Assembly: GCA_039720395.1 (NCBI GenBank)
Contig: CM077827.1
Location: 22,224,375 to 22,288,374 of the forward strand
Length of the DNA: 64,000 bases
DNA from: Liquidambar formosana
Taxonomy: Eukaryota; Streptophyta; Magnoliopsida; Saxifragales; Altingiaceae
Direction of reading: 5' to 3'
Shown piece after piece: positions 50,635 to 61,963 of the stretch. The translations under genes and the position numbers were made by a program. The notes below the pieces were generated by a model. The model made no database searches, was not told where the DNA came from, and saw nothing but the letters and a program-made list of their open reading frames with translations. The stretch's first letter is position 1; each line of letters begins with the position of its first letter.

Positions 50635-53600
50635 TGTCACACCCCATTTTTGTCACTTTAAGGTATATCATTTCATGTAGCTTTTTGTGTTCTTTTCGAG
50701 TCTAGTCTTTTGCATTGAGTTTCTATAGTATTGAATATCATGTGTATGAATTTTGGAGTGATTTGGAGTTCATTTCAATAGTCAATAAGAACCTTTTGCG
50801 ACTTTGAGGGCATAATCGTCTTTTAAGTTGTATACTTTCCATTTGACTTTGAAATGAGTCCTGAGTTGTTCCCTCAAGTTCATATGGATATATAGAGTCT
50901 ATATATAGGTTTAATTTGATGAATTAATGGTCTAAGATCAAGTCGGCTCATAACGGTTTGGGTTAGCTAAAAGACCTTTTCTTGGCTTCGCTCAAATTGA
51001 CTCACAAGATCCACTCAATTTTCTCTCATTTAACTTCAATTGGGTTTTATTTACATCCTAAACATGTTTAAAAAGGTTGAATTTTGATTTAGAAAGCATT
51101 TGGATCAACCTTGTGTGCAAACCCTAGCTTTGTGATGGTGGTGCACTATGGTTAGCCGCCTTTGTAAAACCTAACCATGCACCCATTGTTAGGATTTTTG
51201 TCCTAAAATGTCTAAAAATGTGTTCCTCTTCAAACCACGGTCGTTTTGGCTTTTATTTTGTCAAAATCGGACTTAATTTGACCTCTATAGGACTCCTAAA
51301 AGGATTAGAAGTTAAAACTGAAGTAGACAGAAGAGAGGCCTCGGGTAACCGTCTGGGGCTGAATGGTCAGCTGTTCAAGGCCTAGATGGCTAACCATCCT
51401 AGACTTGGTTGGTCACCGAAGGTACTCCGTCTTTGCTTAGGATTCTGACTCCTAACCCCTTTTTAATGGATTCTTTTGCCTTTGCAAGTTGTTTCCACTT
51501 AGGATTGAGTAACTTTGAGTTGTTTGAGCACCAGGAGAGTCTCTAATAGCCCTAAGATTACTTTTTAATGAATTAATCTTAGCCATTGGTTTATTAGGTC
51601 AGTCCCCTATATAAAAAACATGATATTCAACACATAAGAGGGCCAGAAGTGCAGTACTTTACACCTAGATAGAGAGAGAGCTACAAGATTGAGAGTTGAA
51701 GAACATCAAAGGGAGGTTTTCTAACCATAAGCAAGCAAGAGAAGAGTTATTTCAAAGGCAAAAGTTCTACAAGAGGTAAACCATACTTTCAATTGTTAAA
51801 ATTAGGTTTCCTTCTTCTTCTATAACAATTCTAATACATGTAATACCTCAGCATATTAGGTCAATTCAATGCTTTTGTAGTGTGATATGAATGATGTTAG
51901 GATGGTTTGTGGTTTTATATGCTTGATAACCCTTAGTTTACTAAGGGCTTGAAAGCGTTATTCTTTTTATCTTTTTAAATCATACATGTTACATATAGCT
52001 TATTTGCTGTGATTATTGTCATGAATTGAGGTTTCAATTAGTTAATATATATGATATTCATGATAGTTTGAGCATGTGTTAGAGTCGTTTCATGTATTAT
52101 TATTCATAGTTGTGAAATTAGGGTTTCTGTAACCCTAAATTTACGTAAGTTTCATACAGCATGTTTAAGATAATTTTGTGAGTTGTTACTCATCATAGTC
52201 ATTCTATATATGCTACATATAGTTGAATCATGCTAGGTTTGCATTCATATAGTGGATTTTATAAGGTTTTTGGAGAGATTATCCTTTTTTAAGGATAATT
52301 ATCCTTTTCGTTAAGTAAGGATTTGCATGAAAGTTTTCTATGATGTGTTTAAGCATGAAATCACTTATATTGTGTTCTAGGATATATATTTTACATAGGA
52401 TATGACGATTGCACCTCCCCATAATGACTTTTTTACGTAAAATTATTTTAAGATAGTTTTGCTTAAAAAAGCTCACCATAGGAAGGTCCTTTTTCATATT
52501 TTACATAAAATATCATATTTTTGGGTTAGAATAGACCTTGTTATCATGTTTATTGATATTATTAGATGTTCTCATGACTATTAATTAGCATGTTTTTGGT
52601 AGTTTTTTATGCATGTTAGCTAGGTTATTGCATGTAGGGTTGTGTTAGGGTTTTTACTTATTCATTATTCTTGTTATTTGCATGATTAATGGATGATTTT
52701 AGGCCTTGCTATGATTCTGTCTAGATTAGTGTTTTGTTTTTTTTGCATGATTTTGAGCACGTGTAAGGGTGCAAACAGGTGTAATAATTGCCTTATTACA
52801 AATAAGGTTGTTATTGCTTAAACTTGTCATTGCTTGAAGAAAATTACATAAGTAGGGTATGAAGTGCCCTAATTCACTTTTCTTAACTTTTTTTTTCTCT
52901 TCTCCCTCCTAGGGTTATTTTCTAATAGAAAGATATAGTGAATTCTAGGGTTTCTTTCCACCCCTTTTTCAAAAGTTTATGTCTTTCATTGAAGTCTTAT
53001 TGAGAATAATTTGTTTTTGAAAATCTCTATGGAAGGAAACCTAAGGTTTACCATAAGTCACTATTAGGATTTAACCCTATTCTCTTCGAACTACGTGGAC
53101 TTTGATTTATGTATTTCCATGCATAGTACATAGGCACTCAATTGATGTTCAAGTCTGCCCTAGGATACTAAGTATCCTGGGTTTTCTTTTCCTTTTCTTT
53201 TATCCATTTGTTCATCGCATATGATTGCTAGTGGAGTAGGATGAATTTATGCTTGTGATTGCTAGTGGATTAGGATGAATTTGTCCATCACATATAATTG
53301 CTAGAAGAGTAGGATGGATTTGTGATTGTATACATGCTGTATTTTATTGATTGATATTGATTTGCATGTAATTAAGTCATTAAATTAGCATAATCAAATT
53401 AAGAGACCAACTTGGGCGATGTGGGTGCCTATGGGCTTAGCCTAGAACCTTCCCACATCATAACTTAGCCCCCGAATCCAATTTTTGGTTCAAGACCTTT
53501 GCCTTTCCTTTTAAAATGGAGTATGAGATTTTGGAAATAAAACATTTTTATGGTTTTCCTCTTTTCCTTAAAAAAATGAGATAGCGACTCCTTTCCTTTG

Positions 53601-53648
53601 TTGTCTTTTAAAATCTCAAATCCTGTGGGCCACTTTTCAGGGTTCACA
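50635..53648 (+). mobile_element. Solo LTR, 3014 bp, target duplication AGTCC
   Basis: Begins TGTCACACCCCATTTTTGTC and ends CAGGGTTCACA. AGTCC lies on both sides (50630-50634, 53649-53653). CTATATAAAA at about 51608 followed by a GA-rich leader fits an LTR promoter. It contains a conserved palindrome TTATCCTTTTTTAAGGATAA at 52279. It aligns along its whole length with 58940-61958. The near-terminal part (GGGTGCCTATGGGC, CTTAGCCCCCGAATCC, GCGACTCCTT) relates it to the LTR end at 55135-55379, a Tat/Ogre-type Gypsy lineage. No PBS follows, so the element was reduced to one LTR. Confidence 0.9.
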
Positions 53649-53653
53649 AGTCC

Positions 53654-54034
53654 TAAGAATTATAGAAAGTGGTCATGGATTATATCGAGTTCGAAGATTT
53701 AGCCTTCGGAAAGTCAATGCTATAAGCTCTTAATTGTTATTAATGATTCTCTTTTATCTTGTAGGTTGTCATCCAAAGAAGGAAGTGCAATGGAGGTGGA
53801 TACTACACGTCAAGGTCCCATCTGTTTGGTTGGCTAAGGTTGTTTACCCTAGCTTGGTGTTTACACCGAAAATGACATTTTTTAGTAATTAGTGAAAAGC
53901 TTATAGAAACATGCCATGTGGACAAATTATGGTTAATTAGTTGAGAATATGTGTGGTTTGACTTGGTAAAAAAAGAAGTGGGGAAGTGCTAAGGAAGTGG
54001 AGATCATGTAAGTTGTAACTACCCACTACCTTGT
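53654..54034. other. Unassigned stretch between two LTRs
   Basis: About 380 bases between a solo LTR and a truncated LTR. No coding or repeat similarity recognised. Likely part of the older element into which the 3-kb LTR inserted. Confidence 0.4.
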
Positions 54035-54923
54035 TATTAGTTGTATGCCCTATAGCCAATCATAGAGATGATATTTTAGGGATAAAGAACAATCATAGGA
54101 TTTCATTTATTGTATGTGACATTTATTATTAATTTAATAAAGGGCTTTATTCTATCATGTTTATTCTTTATATTTGCATGATATGTCATGAAGTTAGAGT
54201 TGAGAATATCAAATCACAAAGAGTTATGATTGTAAGACTGTAAATATATCTCTGTACTAAACTCTTAAATCATTCCGAATTGAAGGTTCACTAGGATAGA
54301 CAATAATGAATTATAGGACTAGCACATGTTAGGTTGGCTCTATAGAAGGATAGCTAGTTTCAAGTTATTTGTGTAGAAGACACTAAAACTAACATATGGG
54401 TGCTTGTTAATATAAACAAGTACATTGAATGTGACCAAAGTATTTTGAGATAAATTGAATAGAGTTTTACCTACCTGTTAATCAATTTCTCATAGTTGTA
54501 ATGGTACAAGTAATCTTTAGACCTGAGACACTATGGTTGTCTTATGCATGGAGCTTTAGAAGTTTGATAGCATTAATTGCATATCCCAATAGGGTTTACA
54601 AGGGTGTTCATTGGCCCTACTGCTTTATGTGTGAAGGCATATGAGTGATCAACAAGGAATCTATCACTCCCCGTAAAGGGAGAGAATGTCTCACATAGCA
54701 CTTACTAATATAACTCATGAAAGTTTATAGCCATGGTAGGATGACTATGGAAAGGAGTTTTCATAGTGCATTAACGAGTTGATATTTGTAAATGAATATA
54801 AAAGAATTGAATTAGGGACTTGACCAACTTCCATATCCTATTAGTTTAAGCGGAGACATTGTCTATGATGGAAGGATATAATTGTAACCTTAACTGTAAC
54901 TGAAGTGTTCTTTGTATGCTATT
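54035..54923 (+). mobile_element. Truncated LTR, second copy of the 47163 family
   Basis: Aligns with the first ~890 bases of 47163-48818 (TTAGTTGTATGCCCTA, GGGATAAAGAACAATCATAG, TTATTATTAATTTAATAAAG, GTTAGGTTGGC). Similarity ends abruptly at about 54923 where a palindrome begins, so its 3' half is lost. Confidence 0.85.
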
Positions 54924-55379
54924 TGTGGACGCTGGAAATCGACTCGGTGGGAAATCGAGTTTCTCTTTCCACTTTTAAAAAGGTTTTCAAAAAGCAAGGA
55001 GTTGCCACCTCATTTTTAAGGTACGAGGAAACCACAAAAAGATTTGTTTTTAAAAAAAACAAGTTTGACTCCATTAATGGAAAATAGGCAAGTCTTGAAC
55101 CAAAAACAAGGGTTCGAGGGCTAGGTTACAAAATGGGTGCCTATGGGCCGTGGCCCAGAACCTTCCTATTTCGTAACCTAGCCCCTGAACCCTTGTTTTT
55201 GCTTCAAGACTTGCCTATTTTCCATTAATGGAGTCAAACTTGTTTTTTTTTAAAAACAAATCTTTTTGTGGTTTCCTCGTACCCTAAAAATGACGTGGCG
55301 ACTCCTTGCTTTTTAAAAACCCTTTTAAAAGTGGAAAGAGAAACTCGATTCCCTCTCGAGTCGATTTCCAGCGTCCACA
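54924..55379. repeat. Palindrome: 212-bp arms formed from an LTR end
   Basis: Left arm 54924-55134 is the near-perfect reverse complement of 55168-55379 with a 33-base loop. Ends read TGTGGACGCTGGAAATCGAC and the complement of GTCGATTTCCAGCGTCCACA. The loop (GGTGCCTATGGGCC..CCCAGAACC) plus right arm matches the 3' end of the Tat/Ogre-type LTRs here, and the right arm runs straight into a primer site, so it is the 5' LTR's end. The left arm is an inverted extra copy. Mirrored short frames in the arms are a by-product. Confidence 0.92.
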
Positions 55380-55380
55380 G

Positions 55381-55400
55381 TTTGGCGACTCCACTGGAGA
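55381..55400 (+). promoter_or_regulatory. Primer-binding site of a Tat/Ogre-type Gypsy element
   Basis: TTTGGCGACTCCACTGGAGA lies directly after the LTR end, as in plant Tat/Ogre elements, whose TGGCGACTCCACTGGGGA primer site pairs with a tRNA-Arg 3' end. It fixes the LTR/interior boundary at 55379-55381 and the element's plus orientation. Confidence 0.75.
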
Positions 55401-55401
55401 C

Positions 55402-56481
55402 ATTGAGAGCTAAACTCAAATTTATTTATTGGGCTTAATCAATTTCATTGTTAATCAATCGATCACTATCACTCTTTTACATTGCATACTTGCATCAATG
55501 TATCCTTACAAATGATCGGCTACACTGGGCCTTTGATGGTGTGGCTATCAACTCCAATTGCCTCGTACCGAACGGTTCGCCGTTCAAGTATATTATATGA
55601 GTAGGTCATACCGCTGGACCCACGCGAATTCCTTTATTCACATGTGGTTAGGTATAAAACCTCTCTAGCAATTGGGGAACCTTTCACCCACCCATATTCA
55701 TGTAGAATAGGGACACACTTGAGCTCACTTTGCTATACTGTCAAATCTATGCTGTTATGCTGTACGTTTTTACACATGCTATGTGATTAAGTGAATAAGG
55801 TATAACTCAATTAAATGAGCCTAGTATGATCACCCACCCAATGCCCCGCAAGGCATGATATGGATGGGTTATCTAACTAAGGCCATGTTGAATTGGATTT
55901 TATACACTTCAAAATAGTCATGGACCTTTGATTTAGAATCTGTTGGGTCGTTATGCTGCCTAATTGTCTGTGATTGATTTTTGCATTACAACTTAGGGTC
56001 ATTTGTTTCCATGTCCTTAGTATGTCTTTGTACCCTTAAAGGATGACCGTCTAACTATGGGTATAGCAAGTTTAGGTCTAACCTTTGTCTATGTGTCCAT
56101 GGTATTCCATTGAGCTGTCCACTTAGGAAAATAGGGTTAACCAGTCCTACAACCTTGGTATGTCAGCTCACCATTGTTTTTAGGATGTCATGTGTAGTTA
56201 GGGGTACGATGTGTCACACCTAGCAACAATGTCTTGATGCTACCCATGAGATACCGTTATGTTGTCTGTCTAGGTACTTAGGGTCAATTGGTCCCATGTG
56301 TGTCGTCCCATCTTTCATGCTATGGAATTTGGTTATAAAGTGTCTAACTAGGGGTATGGTACTTAGGGTCAACTCTATTAGATTTAGAGTAGTCACGGAC
56401 CTGAATTTAAAATAAAAATTTTGGACTAGGCCTAAAAGAAAACATGTTCTTGTCAAGGGATTGGCTTAGATTCGAGATCAT
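55402..56481 (+). mobile_element. Untranslated leader of the Gypsy element
   Basis: About 1.1 kb between primer site and gag start with no coding similarity. Long leaders are usual in the Tat lineage. Confidence 0.5.
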
Positions 56482-58030
56482 ATGGGAAGACTAGTTAGAG
56501 TAAACTATCCAGTTGAAGATATATCAGAAATAAACCCATCAGTACCTGCATCGACCTCCTCTGAGGAAGTGGTCCCACTTGAGAATGTTAACAATCTCTT
56601 ATATGAGATAATAACTATGTTGCAACATATATCTCTGAAATCTGATGAGGCACTGAGGATGGCTCATGAAGCGGTTCAAGCCCGAGTAATCCATACCCAA
56701 CCTATTCCACAAAATACCCAACCCATTCCACAAAATGCCCAACCTATTCTACAAAATACCCAAGCTCTACCTCAAAATAATCAAACCATTCCACAGACTA
56801 CCCAACTTATTCCACAAAATACCCAAGCTCCACCACAAAATACCCAAGCCGTGCCACAAAATACCTAGAATCACCCCATTAACCTGGATGATTATCCTAA
56901 TATCACTTTGGAACCAAATGTTGCCACTCTTAAGCCTAATTTGCCCGTGCCCAAGGATAAAAAATTGCTAGCTTCCAGAATTGAAGCCATGGAGAAAGCC
57001 CTTAAGAATATTCGTAAGTCAGATGATTTGATTAATATCCATACATTGTCTCTTTTCCCTTAAGCCCTTATACTAACCCAGTTCAAAATGCTAGAGCTTG
57101 AAAAGTTTGATAGTGCAGGTTACCCTAAGACCCATTTGAAAACGTATACTAGGGCTATGCACTCAAGAGGAGCCACAGATGAGCTTTTGGTCCAAATGTT
57201 TCATGAGTCTCTATCTAGATCTGCTGTCCGTTGGTTTTTATCGTTGGATGAATCTCGAACCGGTCTTGGGAAGATGTTTGTATAGAATTCTCTAATCATT
57301 ACAAGTACAACACTGAGGTTGATGTTACCCGTAGGGATTTGGAGACCACTAAAAAAGAGTAAAAAATGAGACCTTCTTTGCTTTCATCACTAGGTGGAGA
57401 CTTAAGGCATCCCAAGTGACTATAAGATCTAATGAAGAGGAGCAGATCCAAATTATTGTAAAGAACCTTTTACCAGTGTACCACAAGCACCTATTTGCTC
57501 ATTATTTTCCAAACTTCAAAACTTTAATTGAAGTTGGAACCCAAGTAGAAGATGTCATCACTAATGGGACAATTAATGATGAGGAACAACTTCGTCCCCG
57601 TCGCTCTACAACTAATGTAAAGTCCACTGAGGTGAACAACTTAACATCTCTTCCAGCCATTCAAATCAGATAAAGGGCCTCATCAATTCCTTGAGCTTTA
57701 TATGCGATTGAGCCATGTTTTTGAGAAGTTGAAGGTAAGGGTCTACTTGAACCGCTTGACCCGGCACCATTACCTAATCCTCTACCTCGTCGGTTTAAGG
57801 AAAATGAGTATTATGACTTCCACCAAGGCAAGGGGCATAGCACTGATCGTTGCCCAGGATTGAAGCATGAGATCCAAGACCTCTTTGATAAAGGAGCCAT
57901 TAGTCCACCAAAGTCATCCAACCATTCAGGTGCTATAATCTGATTGACTCTTAAGGACGTCTTTCTTCGTGCTTGCTGCTGCACTGATTCCATTATGAAC
58001 ATTTGTGATGAGGAGTTTAAGCATGTTCAG
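56482..58030 (+). pseudogene. Gypsy (Tat/Ogre-like) gag remnant
   Basis: From the ATG at 56482 (MGRLVRVNYPVEDI) the product has a coiled N-terminus, a ~10-residue tandem repeat (TQPIPQN and variants, 56695-56865) and the retrotransposon gag domain: LEKFDSAGYPKTHLKTYTRA, MFHESLSRSAVRWFL, then after a frameshift near 57265 NETFFAFITRWRLKASQ and IIVKNLLPVYHKHLFAHYF. A late YYDFHQGKGHSTDRC segment follows (about 57810). Stops at 56866 and 57061, the frameshift and further stops make it non-functional. Gag would form the particle core. No protease domain follows. Confidence 0.8.
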
Positions 58031-58282
58031 TTCAAAGTAGACTTAGGATTGGTTCATTTTCTTTCTAGTTTATAGTCCATTTGCTTCCTAGTTAATTTGT
58101 GAGTCCCTGTTACTACTAGTCTAGTCTTTCATTGTAATTCCTCAGTCTTTCAATAAAATGATTTGATTCCAAATATTCATTTATCTTTCCATTCATATCT
58201 TCTCATCAATCAATCAATGATCAAAGTGGCATAAATATAAACTTTAGAGGCATGATGGATGAACTATGACCAATTAATTTGG

Positions 58283-58390
58283 AAACAATGATAAGCCTGA
58301 AATGGTTAAGTTAGGGACCACCCTCCCAAATGAAGATAGAGAACTCATCAGTCCATTGAAGAAAGACTTTGAAGCCTTTGAAGATCAAGA
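58283..58390 (+). pseudogene. Remnant of the region just upstream of Gypsy RT
   Basis: PEMVKLGTTLPNEDRELISP, then LKKDFEAFED matches the conserved lead-in to the RT domain of plant Gypsy elements (..VKIGTTL...DR..LI.LLKEY.D.FAW). It lies only about 250 bases after gag, where intact elements have protease coding, and the RT core is missing. A large internal deletion is implied. Confidence 0.55.
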
Positions 58391-58939
58391 AGTTGAGCAT
58401 TGAACAATTCAAAATCAAACTTTCAAGAAGATTAGTCTATGTAGCAAAAAAAAAAAAAAGACAAAAAATGTTAGAACGGAAAAGTGATGGTAGAATCATC
58501 AAGAATGTTAAAGAAGATTGATAGAGAATTGTTAAAGAAAAACCTTGTGATCAAAGAGGTTAAAGCATCAGTTCATGACTCGGAATGAGAGATGAAGATC
58601 AAATTAGGGTGGTTCCTATATCAATAAAAATCTTTGGCATGTGTGGAGTCCTAGCCCGCTAAGTTGAAAACCTGAAAAGGCGGCCTAGGCAAAAGTTAGG
58701 GCTTCAAAAAAAAGAAAAAGAAAATTGAGTTTGAACTACGAAGACCTGATTCCCTGCAAAAGACAAGCTTTTCAGATGTGTATGTTTCTTTCAAGGATTA
58801 AATGGGGATACATAGGCAGCCCATAAAGTCACTTTGGGTGCGGTTTAACAAAAAAAAGAAGAAGAAAGAAGAAAAAAAGGGCTTTGTATGTGACCAATCA
58901 TTGAAGGTGATTCTTTGTGACTGGATTGAAAGGGAATAG
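58391..58939 (+). mobile_element. Gypsy element 3' non-coding region, left part
   Basis: Contains CCCGCTAAGTTGAAAACC, then GGCGGCCTAGGCAAAAGTTA (about 58656-58701), a unit that recurs twice at 62529-62626, and GGGGATACATAGGCAGCCC, text usual in the 3' region of Tat-type elements. It is cut at AATAG by the solo LTR at 58940 and resumes at 61964. Confidence 0.6.
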
Positions 58940-61900
58940 TGTCACACCCCATTTTTGTCACCTTAGCTAGGACATATCATTTCATGTAGGATTTTGAGTC
59001 CTTTTTGAGTCTAGTCTTTTGCATTGAGTTTCTATGGCATTGAATATCATGTGTATGAATTTTGAAGTGATTTGGAGTTCATCTCGATGGTCAATAAGAA
59101 CTTTTGCGACCTTAAGGGCATAATCGTCTTTTAAGCCGTATATTTTCCATTTGACCTTGGAATGAATCCCGAGTCATCCCATCAAGTTCATATGGTTATA
59201 TAGAGTCCATATATAGGTTCAATTTCATGAATTAATGGTTTAAGATCAATTCGGCTCGTAATGGTTCGGGTTGGCTAAAAGACCCTTTCTTGGTTTGCTC
59301 AAATTGACTCATAAGACCCAATCAATTTTCTCTCGTTTAACTTCAATTGGGCTTTATTTATGTCCTAAACATGTTTAGAAAGATCAATTTTCGATTGGGA
59401 AAGCATTCGGTTCGACCTTGTGTACAAACCCAGCTTAGCGACAGTGAAGCACTATGGTTAACCACCTTTGTAAAACCTAACCATGCACCCATGGTTGAGG
59501 ATTTTTGTCCTAAAATGCTTAAAAATATGTACCCCTTCGAAACACGGTCGTTTTGGCTTTTATTTCGTCAAAATCGGACTTAATTTGAAGATTTTAGGAC
59601 TTCTGAAGCAAGTAGAAGTCAAAACCGAAGCGGACTGAAGAGAGCCCTCGGGTAACCGTCCGGGGCTGGACGGTCAGCCGTCCAAGCCCAGATGGCTAAC
59701 CGTCCAGGCCTAGATGGTCACCCGAGAGAGTCCGTCCTCAACTCGAACTCTGACTCTTCTTTCCCTCTTTTGACGGTTTCCTCCACCAAAACAACTTGTC
59801 TGAGCTTAGGAGTGTGTAGGTTTGAGTTGTTTGAGCACCAAGAGAGTCTCTAATAGCCCTAGGATCATTATTTAGTGAATTAATCCTAGCCATTGGTTTA
59901 GGGGGTCAGTTCTCTATATAAAGGACATGATATTCAGCACATAGGGGAGGATAATTGCACTTTACACTTAGAGAGAGAGGGAGCTACGAGTTTGGAGAGC
60001 TAGAAGGACTTCAAGAGGAGGCTCTTCAACCCCAAGCAAGCAAGGAAACAAGAGGTTTGAAGACAAGGAAGAGTCTACAAGAGGTAAGTCTATCCCTTCA
60101 ATGCTGAACATGAATTTTTGCTTCTCCTTCTTCTCTTTCTTCTTCTTCTTCTTTTAAGATAGTTATAGTGCATGCAATTGTTCTTCTTATGGATTGAATT
60201 CAATGTTTATGTGATGTTATATGAATGATTTTAGGATAGTTTATGGCTTTATATGCTTGATAATCCCTGGTTTACTAAGGATTTGATAGCCTTACTTCGT
60301 TCTATCCTCTTAAATCATGCATAGTTCACATGTTTAGGTTGCTGTGATTGTTATCATGAGTTGATGTTCCTGTTAGTTAGTATATGTGATATGAATGATA
60401 TTCATGATAATTTGAGCATGTCTTAGAGTCGTTTCATAGGTCCTAATGCATGGTTGTGAAATTAGGGTTTCGATAACCCTGAATTCGCACAAGTTTCATA
60501 CAGCATACTTAGCTTAGTTTTTTGGGTTGTTGCTCATCATAATCATTCTATATATGCTGCATATAGTTGAATCATGCTAGGTTTGCATTCATATAGTATA
60601 TTTTATAGGGTTTCTGGAGATATTATCCTTTTTTAAGGATAATTATCCTTTTCGTTGAGTGAGGTTTTGTATGAGGGTCTTCTGTGATGTGTTTAAACAT
60701 GAAATCTCTTCTATTATGTTCTAGGGTATATATTTTATGTAGGATATGCTGATTGCACCTCCCCATAACGACTTTCTTACGTGAAATTATCTTAGGATAG
60801 TTTCGCTTAAGAAAGCTCGCCGTAGGAAGGTCTATTTTCATATTTTACATGAAATATCATTTTTTTTGGTTAGAATGAGCTTTGTTATCATGTTTATTGA
60901 TATTATTGGAGTCTCTTATGCTTGTTAGTGTGTCTTTGATAGGTTTTTATGCATGTTAGTCGAGTCATTGCATGTAGGATTGAGTTAGAGTCCTTAGTTA
61001 TTCATTATTCTTGTTGTTTGCATGATTAATGGATGATTTTAGGCCTTGTCAAGGTTTTGTCCAGATTTGCATATTGCTTTCTTTGCATGATTTTGTGCAC
61101 TTGTAAGGGTGCAAACAGGTACAATGCTTGTCCTATTGCAAATAGGGATGCTATGGTCTGAAATGGCTAATGCTAGGAGTTTGTGCGCTCAGGTAAGTAG
61201 GGTTTGAAGGTGCCCCAATTCACCTTTCTTTTTCTATCTTTTCTCTTCTCCCTCCTAGGGTTACTTCTTAATACAAGCTTATGGTAATTATCAAGGGTTT
61301 CCTTCAATAATAAATTCTGGTTTTTATCAAAGTTTTCCTCTTGTGGAAGTTTTCAGTTTTGGATTTAATCAATGTATTTTCAAATGAGGAAACCTAGGGT
61401 TTTTACCATAGGTTTGTATTAGGTTGTAACCCTATTCTTTTCGAACTACGTGGACTTTGATCCATGTATTTCGCTGCATGGTACGTAGGCGCTCTTCGTG
61501 AGGCTCAAGTCCGTTCTAGGATCCAAGTATCCTAGGCTTTTTTCTTTTCTTTTCTTTTTTTCTGTTTTGTTTTATTTGAGTGATTGTGCATGAGATGATT
61601 GGATGAAATATATGATATGCATGCTGCCTTGTGATGATATATGATGATATTTGAGTGGAAAAGATCTTAAGTTAGCCCAATTAAATTAAGAGACCAACTC
61701 GGGCGATGTGGGTGCCTATGGGCTTTTGCCTAGAACCTTCCCATGTCGTAACTTAGCCCCCGGATCCAATTTTCTGGTTTCAAAGACTTTGCTTTTCCTT
61801 TAATGGAGTCATGTGGTTTTGAAAATAAAACATCTTTACGGTTTTCCTCTTTTCCTAAAAAATGAGGTGGCGACTCCTTTTTTGTTTGTTGTCTTTCATA

Positions 61901-61958
61901 CCTATTATCATTTTGCCAAACCCTTGTGGGCTCCGCGCTTTTTTTTCGTGGGTTCATA
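58940..61958 (+). mobile_element. Solo LTR, 3019 bp, target duplication AATAG
   Basis: Begins TGTCACACCCCATTTTTGTC and ends GTGGGTTCATA (terminal CA mutated to TA). AATAG flanks both sides (58935-58939, 61959-61963). It aligns end to end with 50635-53648, including the TATA-like CTATATAAAG (about 59914) and the TTATCCTTTTTTAAGGATAA palindrome (about 60623). Because it has its own target duplication and a different partner flank, it is an independent insertion into the gag-bearing element, not that element's 3' LTR. Confidence 0.9.
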
Positions 61959-61963
61959 AATAG

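Noticed and set aside
54905..55419. Two ~60-codon frames with matching sequence on opposite strands
   Set aside because: They are the same LTR-end sequence read in the two arms of the palindrome and have no support as a protein.
52279..60841. A 72-codon antisense frame present in both 3-kb solo LTRs
   Set aside because: Both copies stay open, but the two products differ at roughly a quarter of residues, no domain is recognisable, and two copies are too few to argue selection.
50635..61958. One complete LTR retrotransposon with LTRs at 50635 and 58940 around gag
   Set aside because: Each LTR carries its own 5-bp target duplication, neither is next to the primer site at 55381, and the gag element has a different LTR end.
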